Of a stretch of DNA of 64,000 nucleotides, positions 32,501 to 43,328 are shown piece by piece. Under the pieces are notes generated by a model, which ran no database searches, was not told the origin of the DNA, and worked only from the letters and a program-made list of their open reading frames with translations. The position numbers and the translations under genes were made by a program. This DNA is from Favolaschia claudopus (taxonomy: Eukaryota > Basidiomycota > Agaricomycetes > Agaricales > Mycenaceae): positions 1,054,001 through 1,118,000 of the forward strand of contig JAWWNJ010000024.1 in the NCBI GenBank assembly GCA_037176885.1, written 5' to 3'. The stretch's first letter is position 1. Each line of letters opens with the position of its first letter.

Positions 32501-33310
32501 GCGCGGGGTGCTTTCGGATTGTGTGGCGAAACTGCGAAGATCATTGTTAGCGAAGCGTCATTTGGTGGATTGGCGGGAGGGAGCGGTGGGGCAGCGAGGG
32601 ACAACGAGAGCGGCAACGTTGGTGCAGCGGGTGGAGGAGAGGATAGACTCGGTTGCGAAGGCGTATAAGCGATCCCGGGACGCTCTGGTGGCGCTAGTAG
32701 GGGTGGGGCATTGCGATTGGAGGGAGTTGCTCGCGGACGACCTGCGTATTGACGAGGAGCTGGAGGACGATACTGGGGCGCGACGGAGACTGGGTTTGGT
32801 GGGATCGCGAACACGTGAACGTCGCATCTCAAAGGCAGCTGGAAAGAGGTCAAAAAAGGACGGGAAGAGTAAGGGGAAAATGTCGTGGATATGGACGAGC
32901 GGTGGAGGGCCGGGGGAAAATGAGGAGGAATTGAGAGATGGTAGGCGGGCTTTTTTCAGCTGATTAGCACTTACTAACAGTGTTCTTTAGCCGTACGAGT
33001 TGAATGGTCAAAAACGAAGGCGAGGAGGGATAGGTGGGTTGAGGAGGTGGAACTGCTGCGGGAGGAAATGCGGAGAGTTCTGCGATTTCTGGCATGGCGG
33101 GCTGGATGGTGGGAGGAACGGGCAGTCCTGGAGCGTGGAGTGAGGGAGGAGATAAATGCAGGTGTGAAAGCGTATGCTGCTCGTCAAGCCGCTATGGCAC
33201 GGCAAATTGCGCGCCGTTTCAAAAGCGCATGGGACACATCTGCGTCTGAAGCGGTCCGAGCAGCAGTAGAGGAGGACCGTCAGATGGAAGGGGTGGGCGA
33301 GGCCAGCTAG
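29582..33310 (+). CDS. KDZ transposase with CxC2-like cysteine cluster, one frameshift
   Basis: A KDZ (Kyakuja-Dileera-Zisupton) DNA transposase. The first exon is 29582-29902 (MTSLNVSPKRPGMRS). The second holds the CxC2-like cluster: CSCCETPLVGNATRVRCEDC and CGACAVSRHEVMPLH. The next (LGHGGFRCPHP, IRYCACD) is also typical of the CxC2 N-terminal region. The RNase H-like core shows Asp in VAMDANYRM, Asp in SYDIACQW and Glu in DGEGVERVWSRLNP. Introns are GT-AG throughout and keep phase. Between the second Asp and the Glu, a double G-run at 31581-31592 appears two bases too long, shifting the frame. The C-terminal coiled half then reads on cleanly to the stop at 33308. Either a very recent mutation or a sequencing error in the homopolymer. 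Confidence 0.8.
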
Positions 33311-33716
33311 ATGAACCTGTCCGTAGTGTAGTTTCGGAATGTGCCTTGGTTTGCGCTTTTAACTGAGAATTTGTGTTTTTAATGAAAAGTTGCCTTTCCG
33401 GGCACCATGGCGGAGTGCAACCGAATTGGGACAGACAGCTGTCAAGGGAGGCACCGTTGGCAGCTGATGGCCAGGTGCATTGATTTGAGATCAGACGAGG
33501 ATGATGCGCTGTGTTGGCCGGGAGGGGTGGGGGGATAGGTATAGGGGAGTGTTAGAGCCCGGCAGAGCCTGGCTAGAGCTTCACAATTACTGTAAATACT
33601 GACGTTTTTTGGTGCGCCTGGGGCCTGGGTGGCTCCACGCAAATAAACAATTTACGTTTAGGCTACAGCCTGGAGAACAGTCTAATTTGTACTTCTACTG
33701 TTGACCTTGGCTGCAG
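33311..33716. other. Gap after the KDZ gene
   Basis: About 400 bp. A short frame beginning ATG at about 33407 (MAECNRIGTDSCQGRH) could be a 5' exon of the next gene, but I cannot connect it with a clear splice. Nothing else identified. Confidence 0.35.
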
Positions 33717-34299
33717 GAGCAAACTATACAGCGCGGCAGGCATTTGTTGACGTTTTGAATGCAGAGGACAACTTGACTGACGTACTGCCCGCAATTCGAT
33801 TTGACGCTCAGCCAGACGGCGAACTTGACCTATCGGTTGCTGGTGAGTAAATCTAAACTTTATAAATCACCACTGATTCATCCGCGTAGTCAATCATGAG
33901 CCTGCGACGTTCAATGTAATGGCTGCACGCCCAGGAGGAGATCAGCGAGAAGACAACAATTTCACACAAGAGAATGATATTCAAGATACAAACACGCCCG
34001 CGATTACGGTGGTTACAACACCTCCCCTCGATACGACCGTTCCACCGCAGCAAGCCCAGCGACAAACCTTGTTGCCAGGTGCTCCCGCCCCCGCGCCAAC
34101 AAAGTGCCGATCACCGAAACGATGCGCTGTGTGCGTGAAAAACAAGTGCCGGAAGCGGCTTGTGTGTCCTGGAAGAGGGGGGAAGGCTCTATGTCGGTGC
34201 GGGCATCCGCCGATGAGGAAAGGGGAGCGGGTGCGATACAGTGAGGAAGACTTGGAACTTCACTGGGCAGAAGAGGAACGGGCGTTGAACATTGTGTAG
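33717..34299 (+). CDS. Small protein with a C-terminal cysteine cluster, companion of the KDZ gene (5' end uncertain)
   Basis: Two exons are clear: one starting at an AG at 33716 (ANYTARQAFVDVLNAEDN) to 33841, and one from about 33890 to the stop at 34297-34299. They join as ...LSVAVNHEPATFNV. The C-terminal part contains CRSPKRCAVCVKNKC, then CPGRGG and CRCGH: seven or more Cys plus His in about 45 residues. This looks like a zinc-binding cluster seen near KDZ elements in mushrooms. The upstream exon and the start codon are not resolved. It probably belongs to the same transposon as the KDZ gene; function unknown. Confidence 0.5.
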
Positions 34300-37200
34300 A
34301 TAGGTTTCTTTGAAAGAATTGGACTGTTTCTGAAGATTGTTACGGTCGTATGATAAGCACAAAGTAGCAGCGCACTCTGCGCACTGCTCGTATTCGAGCA
34401 CCGCGAAAAGCGCGCTGCTTCCAAGATGCGTCACACACGACCCACCTTCGCTAAGAAGCGACGAGGTCAGCGACAAACGATGGTAGTGCGGCCCAAGTTG
34501 GAGGAGATGCCGACGGAAACAAGAGCGGAGCTGCGCGACGGCGGGGTTGACGGAGAGTGGGAAAGACTGGTAACGGGCAATGAGACGAGAGTGGTGGAGC
34601 GCCGGATGAAGAGTGAGAGGGGGCGGTTGCGAGGGCAAGAGCGGCATGGGGGGGAACGAACGCGGGCATGCGAGATCGTTGAGCGACAGTGGTGAGGAGC
34701 CAGACAAGAGGCGGGCGGCGACGGGCGGGCGATGGGGTGAGTAGGCCGGGGCTGGCAGCACATGTGAGGATTCGTGCACGCGGAGACGTTGGTCTCCGCG
34801 CGCAGCTCGACGTTTGCGAAAGTAAACGTCGAGTCTCTACACGACGTTGTAAGTCAAAAGCCATCGCGTGCACGTACAACACGCACCTTGCACCAGCGAT
34901 ACATTTCCGAAAGTATTGCCAAATCAATATCTCTTAAAGTTTCCACAGTTTGACTTTGATCCTTGAGGCAGAGAATAGAGAAGAGAGATTCGGGGCAGAG
35001 AAAGGCCGCCAATAATAAGAATCCGGAGCTTTGCGTGAAGTCGAGACACAACAGCGAATGGGTGGAGAGTCACTTCGATTCGGAATCTTGATCCCGAGCC
35101 CAACCCAAGCCCCATAGATAGAAACGGGAGGAAGAAAGCAGATGATTTCGAAAGGTTTTGCTTTGAAGTGTCGCGTCGCGTCGAGGTCCAGGAGAACTCG
35201 AGGAGAATATCGCGAAGATTTGAGAGGTAAGCGAGTGCGCTGGCAGCATGTCGTCATTGCGCGAATTGCCGCGATTGACGTGAGATAAAGTAAGAATAGT
35301 TTGAAAACCATTGGTTGTGGCTCACCGCTGAGCTGGGTCAGGACATAGGATTGAAATCAACGGATTTTGACGGAACGTCCGGCATTCGATAGGATATCAA
35401 AACAAAAATTCATTCTTTTTCGCCCTACGAGACGTTCTCGGGTTGAGATTTCGGGTTCCGAGAGGTAAGATAAAATCTCTGAATCTCTCCCCTTTTTCTC
35501 CTTTTTCTCCCTTTTCTCATTTTGAAAAAACGCGATTTTTCCCCTATAACCACAGACATAGTACATGAGCCCGTAACTCCGATGTCATTATCGCACCGCC
35601 ACTCAATCCTACTACGGCATCAGAACCGCTGTTTGCTAGGTCACCGGTATGTAACTTGAAGGTTAGTTACTTCAGGTTACTTCGCAATGGTAATTTGGGA
35701 TGATAGTACAAGATTAGCCATATTTTTGCAATGTTTCGGTAACCACCATTTCTCTCTTTGGAAAACATATTTTCTTTACCGATCAGGCTTGAGTTCAGTT
35801 CCAGCAGGCAATGGTACGAATGCAAGTTAGGTCTATGACTGTATGAGAGCCGAGGTTTGAGCTGAGACCCGAGGGTATTCGACTCGGAGCATGACAACAA
35901 GTTCCGGGACATTGTCGTTGTCCCGCAAGTCGCCACCAACAAGCGATCAATTTGGTATACTGGGCGTGTGGGATTATATTGTGCGGAACTGGGTACAATA
36001 CCTCGGTGGATTGTTAGTCACATAGTAGCTACAAAACCAGAATCAGTATATTGTTTTTCCTGATTGAATGAAACTTGCCAAGACAAGAATGCACTCTCTC
36101 TGAGTTTCGACGACACAACAGCCGCCATTACACATTGTATAGAGTTACCGAGTGAGAGCCTGGGTAAGAGAATACCTATTATCAGCCAGTGGGGGAGGCG
36201 GCCCACGGACACCACCACGAGAAGACCCTATAGCAAGCCGGACTCCGGTTCTCTCCATCCCCCCGCATATGTTCCAAGTCGCCGAAACAAAAACGCCGGA
36301 ATGAGGGTGAGAGCTCAACCTTCTAAACGCGAACTCCACGAGGGTCTCCAGGAAAGAGGGTTCCACAAACAAGCCTCCTGAACATGTAGAGCACAAGTAT
36401 TAGCCGGCCTAAATTAGTTATCGGTCCCATCCATGAGAAACAGAGGTCCCGTCGGGCAAGGACAACGAGTCGCGGGAGAGCATCAGGTATTGTCCCACAT
36501 GCCTCGAGAAGACATATAAACCCCCCCTTGAATCGAAGGTTTGTTGTAATCTTTGGCAGCGGTTAATGGCATGGTTGCCGGTAATCAACACGAATCTTCC
36601 AGTCCCAGATAATTGCCAGTCGGAATTATCAAATCCGAGAAGATAGACATTATTAGACAACATGGGCAAGCCACCAACATGGAGGCAATTCTGTCTTGTT
36701 GCGCCAAGGGCCATCAAGAGCGGGACCGAAATTTCGATCGAGTTACCGGGATCATTCAATAATGGACCGTGGTGGCTCCATGTCGGCTCCGCGACCACGA
36801 ATATGTTGCAACGGTCGTAAATACTGAAATCCCAACGAACCACTGTGGCGAAGGAGTGGTGTACTTATAGGGGATCTAGTAGAGTTTGACCTGCACTGGA
36901 ATTGGGCGAGAGCAAAGAAACACAGCACCTCAAGAGAAAGGATTCAGCCTCTAATGATGGAGAGGGTGCAACAGCCCTAGCGTACCGTATACGCGAGCAT
37001 GCGAAGGTGAATAAACCAAGAGATGGCATGATCGGCGGTAGGTAGATTATCTTGAGCTGTCGCCGCGACTAGTAGGATTCGTATTTTCCACTCCTCTTGC
37101 GGAAAGAAAATGGCGACCACAGAGACACAAATCCGAAGAGAAAAGACAGAGAAAGGTATAGCTTTTCGTCGGTCGGACGCATTGACATTCTAGATAGAGT

Positions 37201-38385
37201 ACAAAGCTGAAGATTTCGAGAGAGGGCAGAGGGAACGCTAGCACATTCAGAGCAGTATGCACGTCAGCAACAGGTCCTTGCCGGCACTAGGCAGGAAAAG
37301 GCAAGAAACGAGTGGCAGTTTGCAAGTTCAGTCAAGAGTTCAGTTCAACCCGCCCAGCCAACGTCCGGTGACCTCCGGTGATTGACGATCAACCAATTGT
37401 CAACCCTAACCCTAATTGAAGTGATTGCCGATTCCGAAAATTTCGACTTGAATTTCTTCGCCCATTTCTTGCATGTTCTGCTCGTCAAGATGCGACTCTG
37501 GTGGCACAGTATATCTTACAAGCCCCTGCTTGATTGCTCGAATGCTCTGCGGTGCTCTGTACCTGTCTTCATCCGTCTGGATCCGTTGCAAATTGGATCT
37601 CAAGTTTTCAAGTTTTCTCACTTGCTCGAAGGTCTTGAAACAGTCGAAGGCTTCAGTTGGAGCTCTCACTGGTGATCTTGCTATCAATATATTTGTGATG
37701 CTGTGGAATGTGCATCCTTTTCAATGTTCTAATGTCTCCGTATCCTTTGAGAATCTCTATCCCGGGCCGTCGAAGTCTCCGCTGTTGTCCTTATTATCAC
37801 TTGTTCGGTGGTCTCGTACAACCCCATTCGCGCACGTTGATTGAAAGTCCTCATTCTGAACGCTTGCTGTCCCCACCTCGTGGTAGCTGCTGTCTTCAAG
37901 CCTCTTGTGGAGAAAACCACTCGTGTCTCTCCTGGAAATACGTACGCCGATTACTCAGCAAACCTTTCACTAGCCAGCATACCACATCTGTTTTGTGGTC
38001 TCGAGCAAGTAGGGATGGCTATGCCTCGATATACTTCATCAGACATTGGAGACGCTGTTGCCCGATTGGCCAATTATGCGAAAAGAAAATGCATCTATGT
38101 CGACACAGGCCTGGGACCTTATACCCAATAAGCCTGTTTCCTTCAGGAACACTTCTCAAGAAGCTTGTAGCATCAAGCTGCAGAGATTCCCCCACCAACG
38201 ACCTGTTTCAACAACTGAAGGCACGGCGCATCCCCCGCGCTTGCCCTCGATTGGTGATCTAGATTACACACCCAGGGAAGGGGTATGTAAGCCAGGAATG
38301 TGACTCTTTCCGCGGAAGCGACCTGCGGTTAAATACCCATGTATCGACAGAACCAGTTCTTCTCAAACCCTTATCTCCACCGCAC
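34300..38385. other. Long gene-poor stretch, 4.1 kb
   Basis: No gene I can support. The clearest open frame is 36418-36843 on the minus strand (141 codons, MVRWDFSIYDRCNIFV), without a known domain or splice context. A minus-strand frame at 37412-37687 with glutamate/arginine-rich helix (FKTFEQVRKLENLRSNLQ) could be an exon of an unidentified gene. Other items: a pyrimidine run near 35485-35520 and a CCCTAACCCTAA at about 37402. There may be old transposon debris, but I could not identify it. Confidence 0.4.
38309..38316 (+). promoter_or_regulatory. TCCGCGGA (PDRE-like) motif upstream of the epoxide hydrolase gene
   Basis: TTCCGCGGAA lies about 70 bp before the ATG at 38386. TCCGCGGA is the consensus bound by the Zn2Cys6 regulators Pdr1/Pdr3 in budding yeast. 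It is the only exact TCCGCGGA outside the retrotransposon in this window. A regulatory role is inferred. Confidence 0.4.
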
Positions 38386-39589
38386 ATGGAATCCACCCGC
38401 TTCAAACAACTGAAGACCCAACGCGGGTTCACATACTCCTACTTCTGGTCTGCATCATCGACGAGCGACAAGCCTGTCATCTTGTTCTCACATGGGTTCC
38501 CATCTGGCTCGTCCATGTGGCGCAAGCAAGTCCCCTTCTTTGAGCGCTTGGGCTACGGTCTCTTGGTTCCCGACCATCTCGGGTACGGTAATACGGACAA
38601 ACCCACGGATCCGAACATTTACACTGGGAGTGGCTTCGCCCAGGATATCGTCGACATTCTTGACACAGAGGGCGTCAAACACGTTGTCGCCGTCGACCAT
38701 GATTGGTAAGCACTCTACACCTCTTCCCAAATATCATCACTGACATATCGTAGGGGTGCGCTTCCCGTTTCCCGGCTAATCAATTATTACCCCCAGCGGG
38801 TATCTGCCTGTGTTTTTCTGGGTGGTGGATATATGGCGTCGTATGCGGAAGGCTCGCATTTTCTCGCCCACAGTGCAATGACGATCGAAAAATTTGGATA
38901 CGATGCGTACGCCTATATGAGGTTTTTTGTCCGGCCAGACGCAGCGGAGATCATTGAGAAAAATGTGGGTTAATTGCCATGTCCTGAATTTCTGAACGAC
39001 GTTTTGTTATCTGCTATAGATTGACGCTTTCATCGGTCTCACTCACCCGAAAACCAAACAGTTGCTGGAGGACCACCTTTGTGTCGAGGGTGGCGCCCGT
39101 GCTTATATTGAAAGTAATACCGTCACGGAGCTTCCAGCTTATATGTCGCAGGAGGTGGGTTGTCATCCATGCCTGACGGAGCACACTGACGGATCCTGAG
39201 CAGGACACGGAGCACCTCAGAACCGCCTTGCTCAGCGGAGGGATGTCCGCGCCCCTTTGTTGGTACAAGGCGATGGCAGAGCAAGTCTATGCTAAGGATG
39301 ACGCGAGTGAGCTTCTCTTCATTCGCATGCATTCGAGATCGACTCGACGTTTGATCTTTCCTTCAAAGAAATATCCGGTGCAGCCGCGTACATCCACCAG
39401 CCACTCCTATTTGTTGCGTTCCCGGATGACCTTCTCGCAGTCCCCTCCATGGGTGATGCCGTTCATGCCAAGTACGCGAAAGGGCCAGTGACTCGAAAAG
39501 AGCTCATTGGCGCAGCTCATTGCGGCGCTGAATCGCACCCGGATGAATTGAATGATATTCTCCTGGAGTGGCTCCGGAGTCTGGAGTAA
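38386..39589 (+). CDS. Epoxide hydrolase-like alpha/beta hydrolase
   Basis: Exons 38386-38705, 38754-38964, 39020-39154, 39204-39306 and 39369-39589 join in frame to about 329 residues with no signal peptide (MESTRFKQLKTQRGFTYSYF). The alpha/beta-hydrolase fold shows the oxyanion motif HGFP, the nucleophile elbow VDHDWGALPVSRL (Asp before Trp-Gly, as in soluble epoxide hydrolases and haloalkane dehalogenases), a lid region, the acid-bearing loop FPDDLL, and the C-terminal catalytic His in GAAHCGAESHPDELND. The fifth exon depends on a 62-nt intron with donor GTGAGC, which restores the family pattern DDAKISGAAAYIHQP. The enzyme would hydrolyse epoxides to diols in the cytosol. The substrate cannot be told from sequence. 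A PDRE-like site lies just upstream. Confidence 0.85.
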
Positions 39590-39825
39590 TCGTTGCGGCG
39601 TGGAGTAGTTTATCGGACACCACAGTATCGTGTACATATGAACAGCGCTTGGTGTATGAATATCCCAGTGTACATGCATTCACACATGCTGAATGTTTTT
39701 GAGATCTGAGAGATCTGAGATTCTGAGTGGACTCGCGTAGCTTCCTCAGCACAATCTCGTTCTTCGATGAAAAGATGATGGTCAAAGGTGCGACGCCGTG
39801 ACCGTGACTTCATCGAATCTCAACC

Positions 39826-40982
39826 ATGTCGGCCAACGTACCGACTCGAGAATTTCCTCCACTATACGCGCCTACAGGTCACCAGCGCAAAGACCGACTC
39901 GCGTTTTTCCATCTCCTCGAGAAATTAAAGGTACTGTAACTGCCATTAGCTTTTCCGGCAACCTGAGAGCTCCTTGGAGTGAAATCATATTTTGCCTTTG
40001 GTAGACTCAGAAACGGACAGGATGGATGGACAACAAAGTGTGCAACCTCGTCTCTGAATGACCATCGCGTCTGATGAGATGAAAGATTCCAAACCCCGAA
40101 AGGTCGGTGTTTGTTCAGTTGAGAGCAAGTGAATTGAATGTCAACGATCTTCAAGCATCTCAGACCATATGTACCGAATGGCCGTACTAGCGATGTGCTC
40201 TTCCGACCAAGGCCTTGACATATCCAAGTACTTTCCCCCCAATTTTTCTGCTGTATTCTCCCCGAGACCCATGATGCAGATGCGTCATGATGTGCTTAGT
40301 GCACGACCTCGCGGAGGCGCACGGTAGGTATCTCTCGAGCCTGAGAATCAAATTCGAGTTCACTTGACTGATCCCTTAAATGCAGTCGGCGACATCGCAC
40401 CTCGGGAAGGCATAACAGCCGCCGAAAAAAGTCGGAGAGAGGAGGTATCATAATTCGGGTTCCATCTACATCTAGACGACTCATCGGGAAATCTAGGAAG
40501 CCATACACAATGTAGTCCACGACATGCTGCACGACAGTCCCGCCGCTTTGCAGATCGAGGCTCTATGGAAGGTTGGTAGTCATCGTTGTGCCTTCAGCCC
40601 GAGTCAAAACGTTCTATGTACAACAGGAATACGAGGAACGGCAGACGCCCGAGGCTCGATTCGTCAAAGGTATACATACATACATCACAAGTTGACCGAC
40701 CGTTCGCCTTGAACTTAGTCTCCGCAGACCTCGATCGCTTCGAAATGGCTGCGCAGGGTAAGTAGTCTCCTCCGAAATCGGACACCACTAATTGTTCGAT
40801 CGATCCCGATAGCATTGGAATACGAGCGCGAGCACGACGCTTCACTGCAGCCTTTCTTCGATAGCAGTTTACCGAAGGTACAACATCCGGAGGTGCAGGA
40901 ATGGGGAAGGGATTTGCTGGATGAACGACAAGGGTTGCAGAGTACTCAGGCCGGGAATACAAAGCAAGCCACCACTATATAA
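39826..40982 (+). CDS. HD-domain 5'-deoxynucleotidase of the HDDC2/YGK1 type
   Basis: Spliced from small exons starting MSANVPTREFPPLYAPTGHQ. Readable pieces in order: KTQKRTGWMDNK; SISDHMYRMAVLAMCSSDQG with the first metal His; KCVMMCLVHDLAEAHVGDIA with the diagnostic HD pair; EKSRREE; HDMLHDSPAALQIEALWK; EYEERQTPEARFVKDLDRFE with the last Asp; then ALEYEREHDASLQPFFDSS to the stop at 40980-40982. These match human HDDC2 and its yeast homologues block by block. The family removes phosphate from deoxynucleoside 5'-monophosphates in a metal-dependent reaction. The junction before SISDH is not fully resolved; the others use GT-AG introns. It converges on the purine gene ADE16/17 with only 62 bp between stops. 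Confidence 0.82.
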
Positions 40983-41044
40983 TCATCCGGCACTTCTATG
41001 ATAGAGTACATATGTATACAAATTCGTTTTTATCCTCCCCTTCA

Positions 41045-43122
41045 TCAATGATGGAACAACCTCAACGTAGTATGCGCAAACACAATCCCATGCTCATCCG
41101 CAGCTTTCACGCACTCCTCGTCCATAACACTCCCGCTCGGTGCCGCAAGATACCTCACCCCACTCTTCCTCGCACGATGCACATTATCCGCAAACGGGAA
41201 AAACGCATCGCTTGAACACGACACCCCATCCAACTGCGCCGCCCACTCCGTCTTCTCCTGGGTACCAAGCGCCTCCACGGCGCCATCAAACATCCCCTCC
41301 CACTGTGCCTTCTCCCCGCCCTCGAGCACCTCCCCGCTCACGAACAGATCGATGGCGTTTGCTTTCTCCGCGCGCTTGACGCCTTTTTTGAACGGCAGGG
41401 CGAGGACGCGCGGGTGATGCCGCAACCACCATAGATCGGCTTTGCCGCCTGCGAGCCGCGTGCAGTGAATGCGCGATTGCTGACCGGCGCCGAGTCCGAT
41501 TATGGCGCCGTTCTTGGCATAGGCGACGCTGTTGGATTGGGTATATTTGAGAGCGAGCGTCGCGAGGATGAGGTCCGTTAGTGCCTCCTTGGGCAGCTGT
41601 GGATAAACAGTTGATAGACTGGTTGAGGAAGGCAATGATAGATAAATGGATGAGACGTACCCCTTTGCTCTGGGTGACGATATTGTTGAAGAGCGCAGCA
41701 TCGATCTTGGCGCTATTCCTGCGCTGCTGGAGATGAACTCCGTACACCTGTTTCGTCTCGACATCTTCGGGAACGTAGGCTGGGTCAATCTAGAAAACTG
41801 TTAGTAAACTGTCGGCGTGGAACAAGAAGAATGAATGTACCTCGAGAACGCAATACTTGCCGCCCTTCTTCTTGGATAGAACATCGAGCGCCTCTGGAGA
41901 GTACCCCGGGGCAATTATCCCATCAGACACCTCGCGCGAGATAATCTTAGCCGTGGCAAGATCGCAGGGAGCGGACAACCCAATGAAGTCCCCGAACGAG
42001 GACATCCGATCTGCGCCTCGCGCGCGAGCATAGGCACAGGCAAGCGGGGTCAAAGCCTCCTTGAGATCGTCGACGCCATACACCTTCTTCTCGGTCTCGT
42101 TGAGCTCGATGCCGACAGCCACGCCTGCGGGGGAGACGTGCTTGAAAGATGCGGCAGCAGGGAGGCCGAGAGCTTCTTCGAGTTCCTTGACGAGGGCGTA
42201 CGAGTTGAGGGCATCAAGAAGGTTGATGTATCCCGGGGAACCACAGAGTACTGTGACATTGAATTGGATTGGCGCTGGAACGAAGGAAGAGGACGACTAG
42301 CCTTTGAAAGGCAGTTCGCCTGAAGTGACAAACGCCTGCGCGGGCTTCTGGTGCGGGTTCGCGCCGTATCGTAGAGCAATGCGTTGTACCGCACCCGCAA
42401 GCTTGTCTTTGGGGAGCTCCGCTGACGCGTATTGTTCGCGGAAGTAGCCACTGATAGCTTCGTCATATTGTGCAGTCATCTCGAAAGCCTTCAGAGCAAG
42501 CTTGCTGCGGAGGTTTTGGCCAACATCGCCATTACCACTTTTCCAGGCGTCCAAGAACTCGGTGTAGTCGGCAGGATCAGAGATGACTGAGACGCGGGCG
42601 TGGTTTTTCGCGGCAGCGCGGAGAAGAGTGACGCCACCAATGTCAATTTCCTCGACGGCGTCAGCAAGAGTGCAATTTGGCTGGGAAATTGTCGAGGTAA
42701 ACGGATACAGATTGCATACGACGATTGAGATGGGTGCGATGCCTTGTGTTGCTAGATCCTGTTCATCTGAAGGGATTGAACGCGCAAGAATGCCACCGTG
42801 GACTGCTGGGTGAAGAGTCTTGACCCGTCCTCCGAGCATCTCTGGGGCTTTTGTTATGTCGGAGACATCTCTGAATTAAAATGAACGATGGTCCACAGGT
42901 CGACAGACGTTGGATGCGCACTCGATAGAGATTCCAGCCTCTCGGATCTTCTTAGCGGTGCCCCCAGAGCCTAACAATCGGACACCAGCAGAACTAAGAC
43001 CTTTTGCGAAATCAAGAAGGCCAGTTTTGTCGTAGACAGAGAGCAGTGCTTCATCGTTGGTAAATCCAGACAGTTCCCCCGTGTGCTATATGGCGAAGAG
43101 GCTCACCGATCGGCTGGCTCAT
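41045..43122 (-). CDS. ADE16/ADE17: Bifunctional AICAR transformylase / IMP cyclohydrolase (PurH)
   Basis: Catalyses the last two steps of purine synthesis: formylation of AICAR and ring closure to IMP. ATG at 43122 (MSQPI), with the first exon only 16 nt; the next continues [18 protein letters not shown]. The N-terminal cyclohydrolase shows [18 protein letters not shown] and VVCNLYPF. The transformylase half shows [24 protein letters not shown] and the C-terminal [19 protein letters not shown]. It ends in the usual HTTLRLFHH. Introns are at about 43106-43049, 42921-42871, 42297-42247, 41848-41791 and 41663-41597. The one near 42297 uses a GC donor. The protein is full length with no break. 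A housekeeping gene, so it helps calibrate the local gene space as nuclear and intact. Confidence 0.95.
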
Positions 43123-43328
43123 CCTGGTAGTTCGGAGCGCAGGAGCTGAGCGCTGAGCGGTGGTGGTAGAGGCAGGATTGAAAAAATTCAAATTCCATAT
43201 CCGGAAACCGTGACGCGATAACGTGCACTTGTTCTGACGCGTCGACCGTGCATTGCGGCCTGTAGGGGAATACATTGTGCGCGGACCAGGATATATATAT
43301 AACGAATAAATAGTACACGAGGGACGTC

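Noticed and set aside
36418..36843. 141-codon minus-strand open frame
   Set aside because: No recognised domain, no flanking exons, and located in a gene-poor stretch; could be chance. Mentioned in the intergenic note only.
37412..37920. Two minus-strand frames rich in charged helix
   Set aside because: They might be exons of one gene, but I found no GT-AG pair to join them and no family match.
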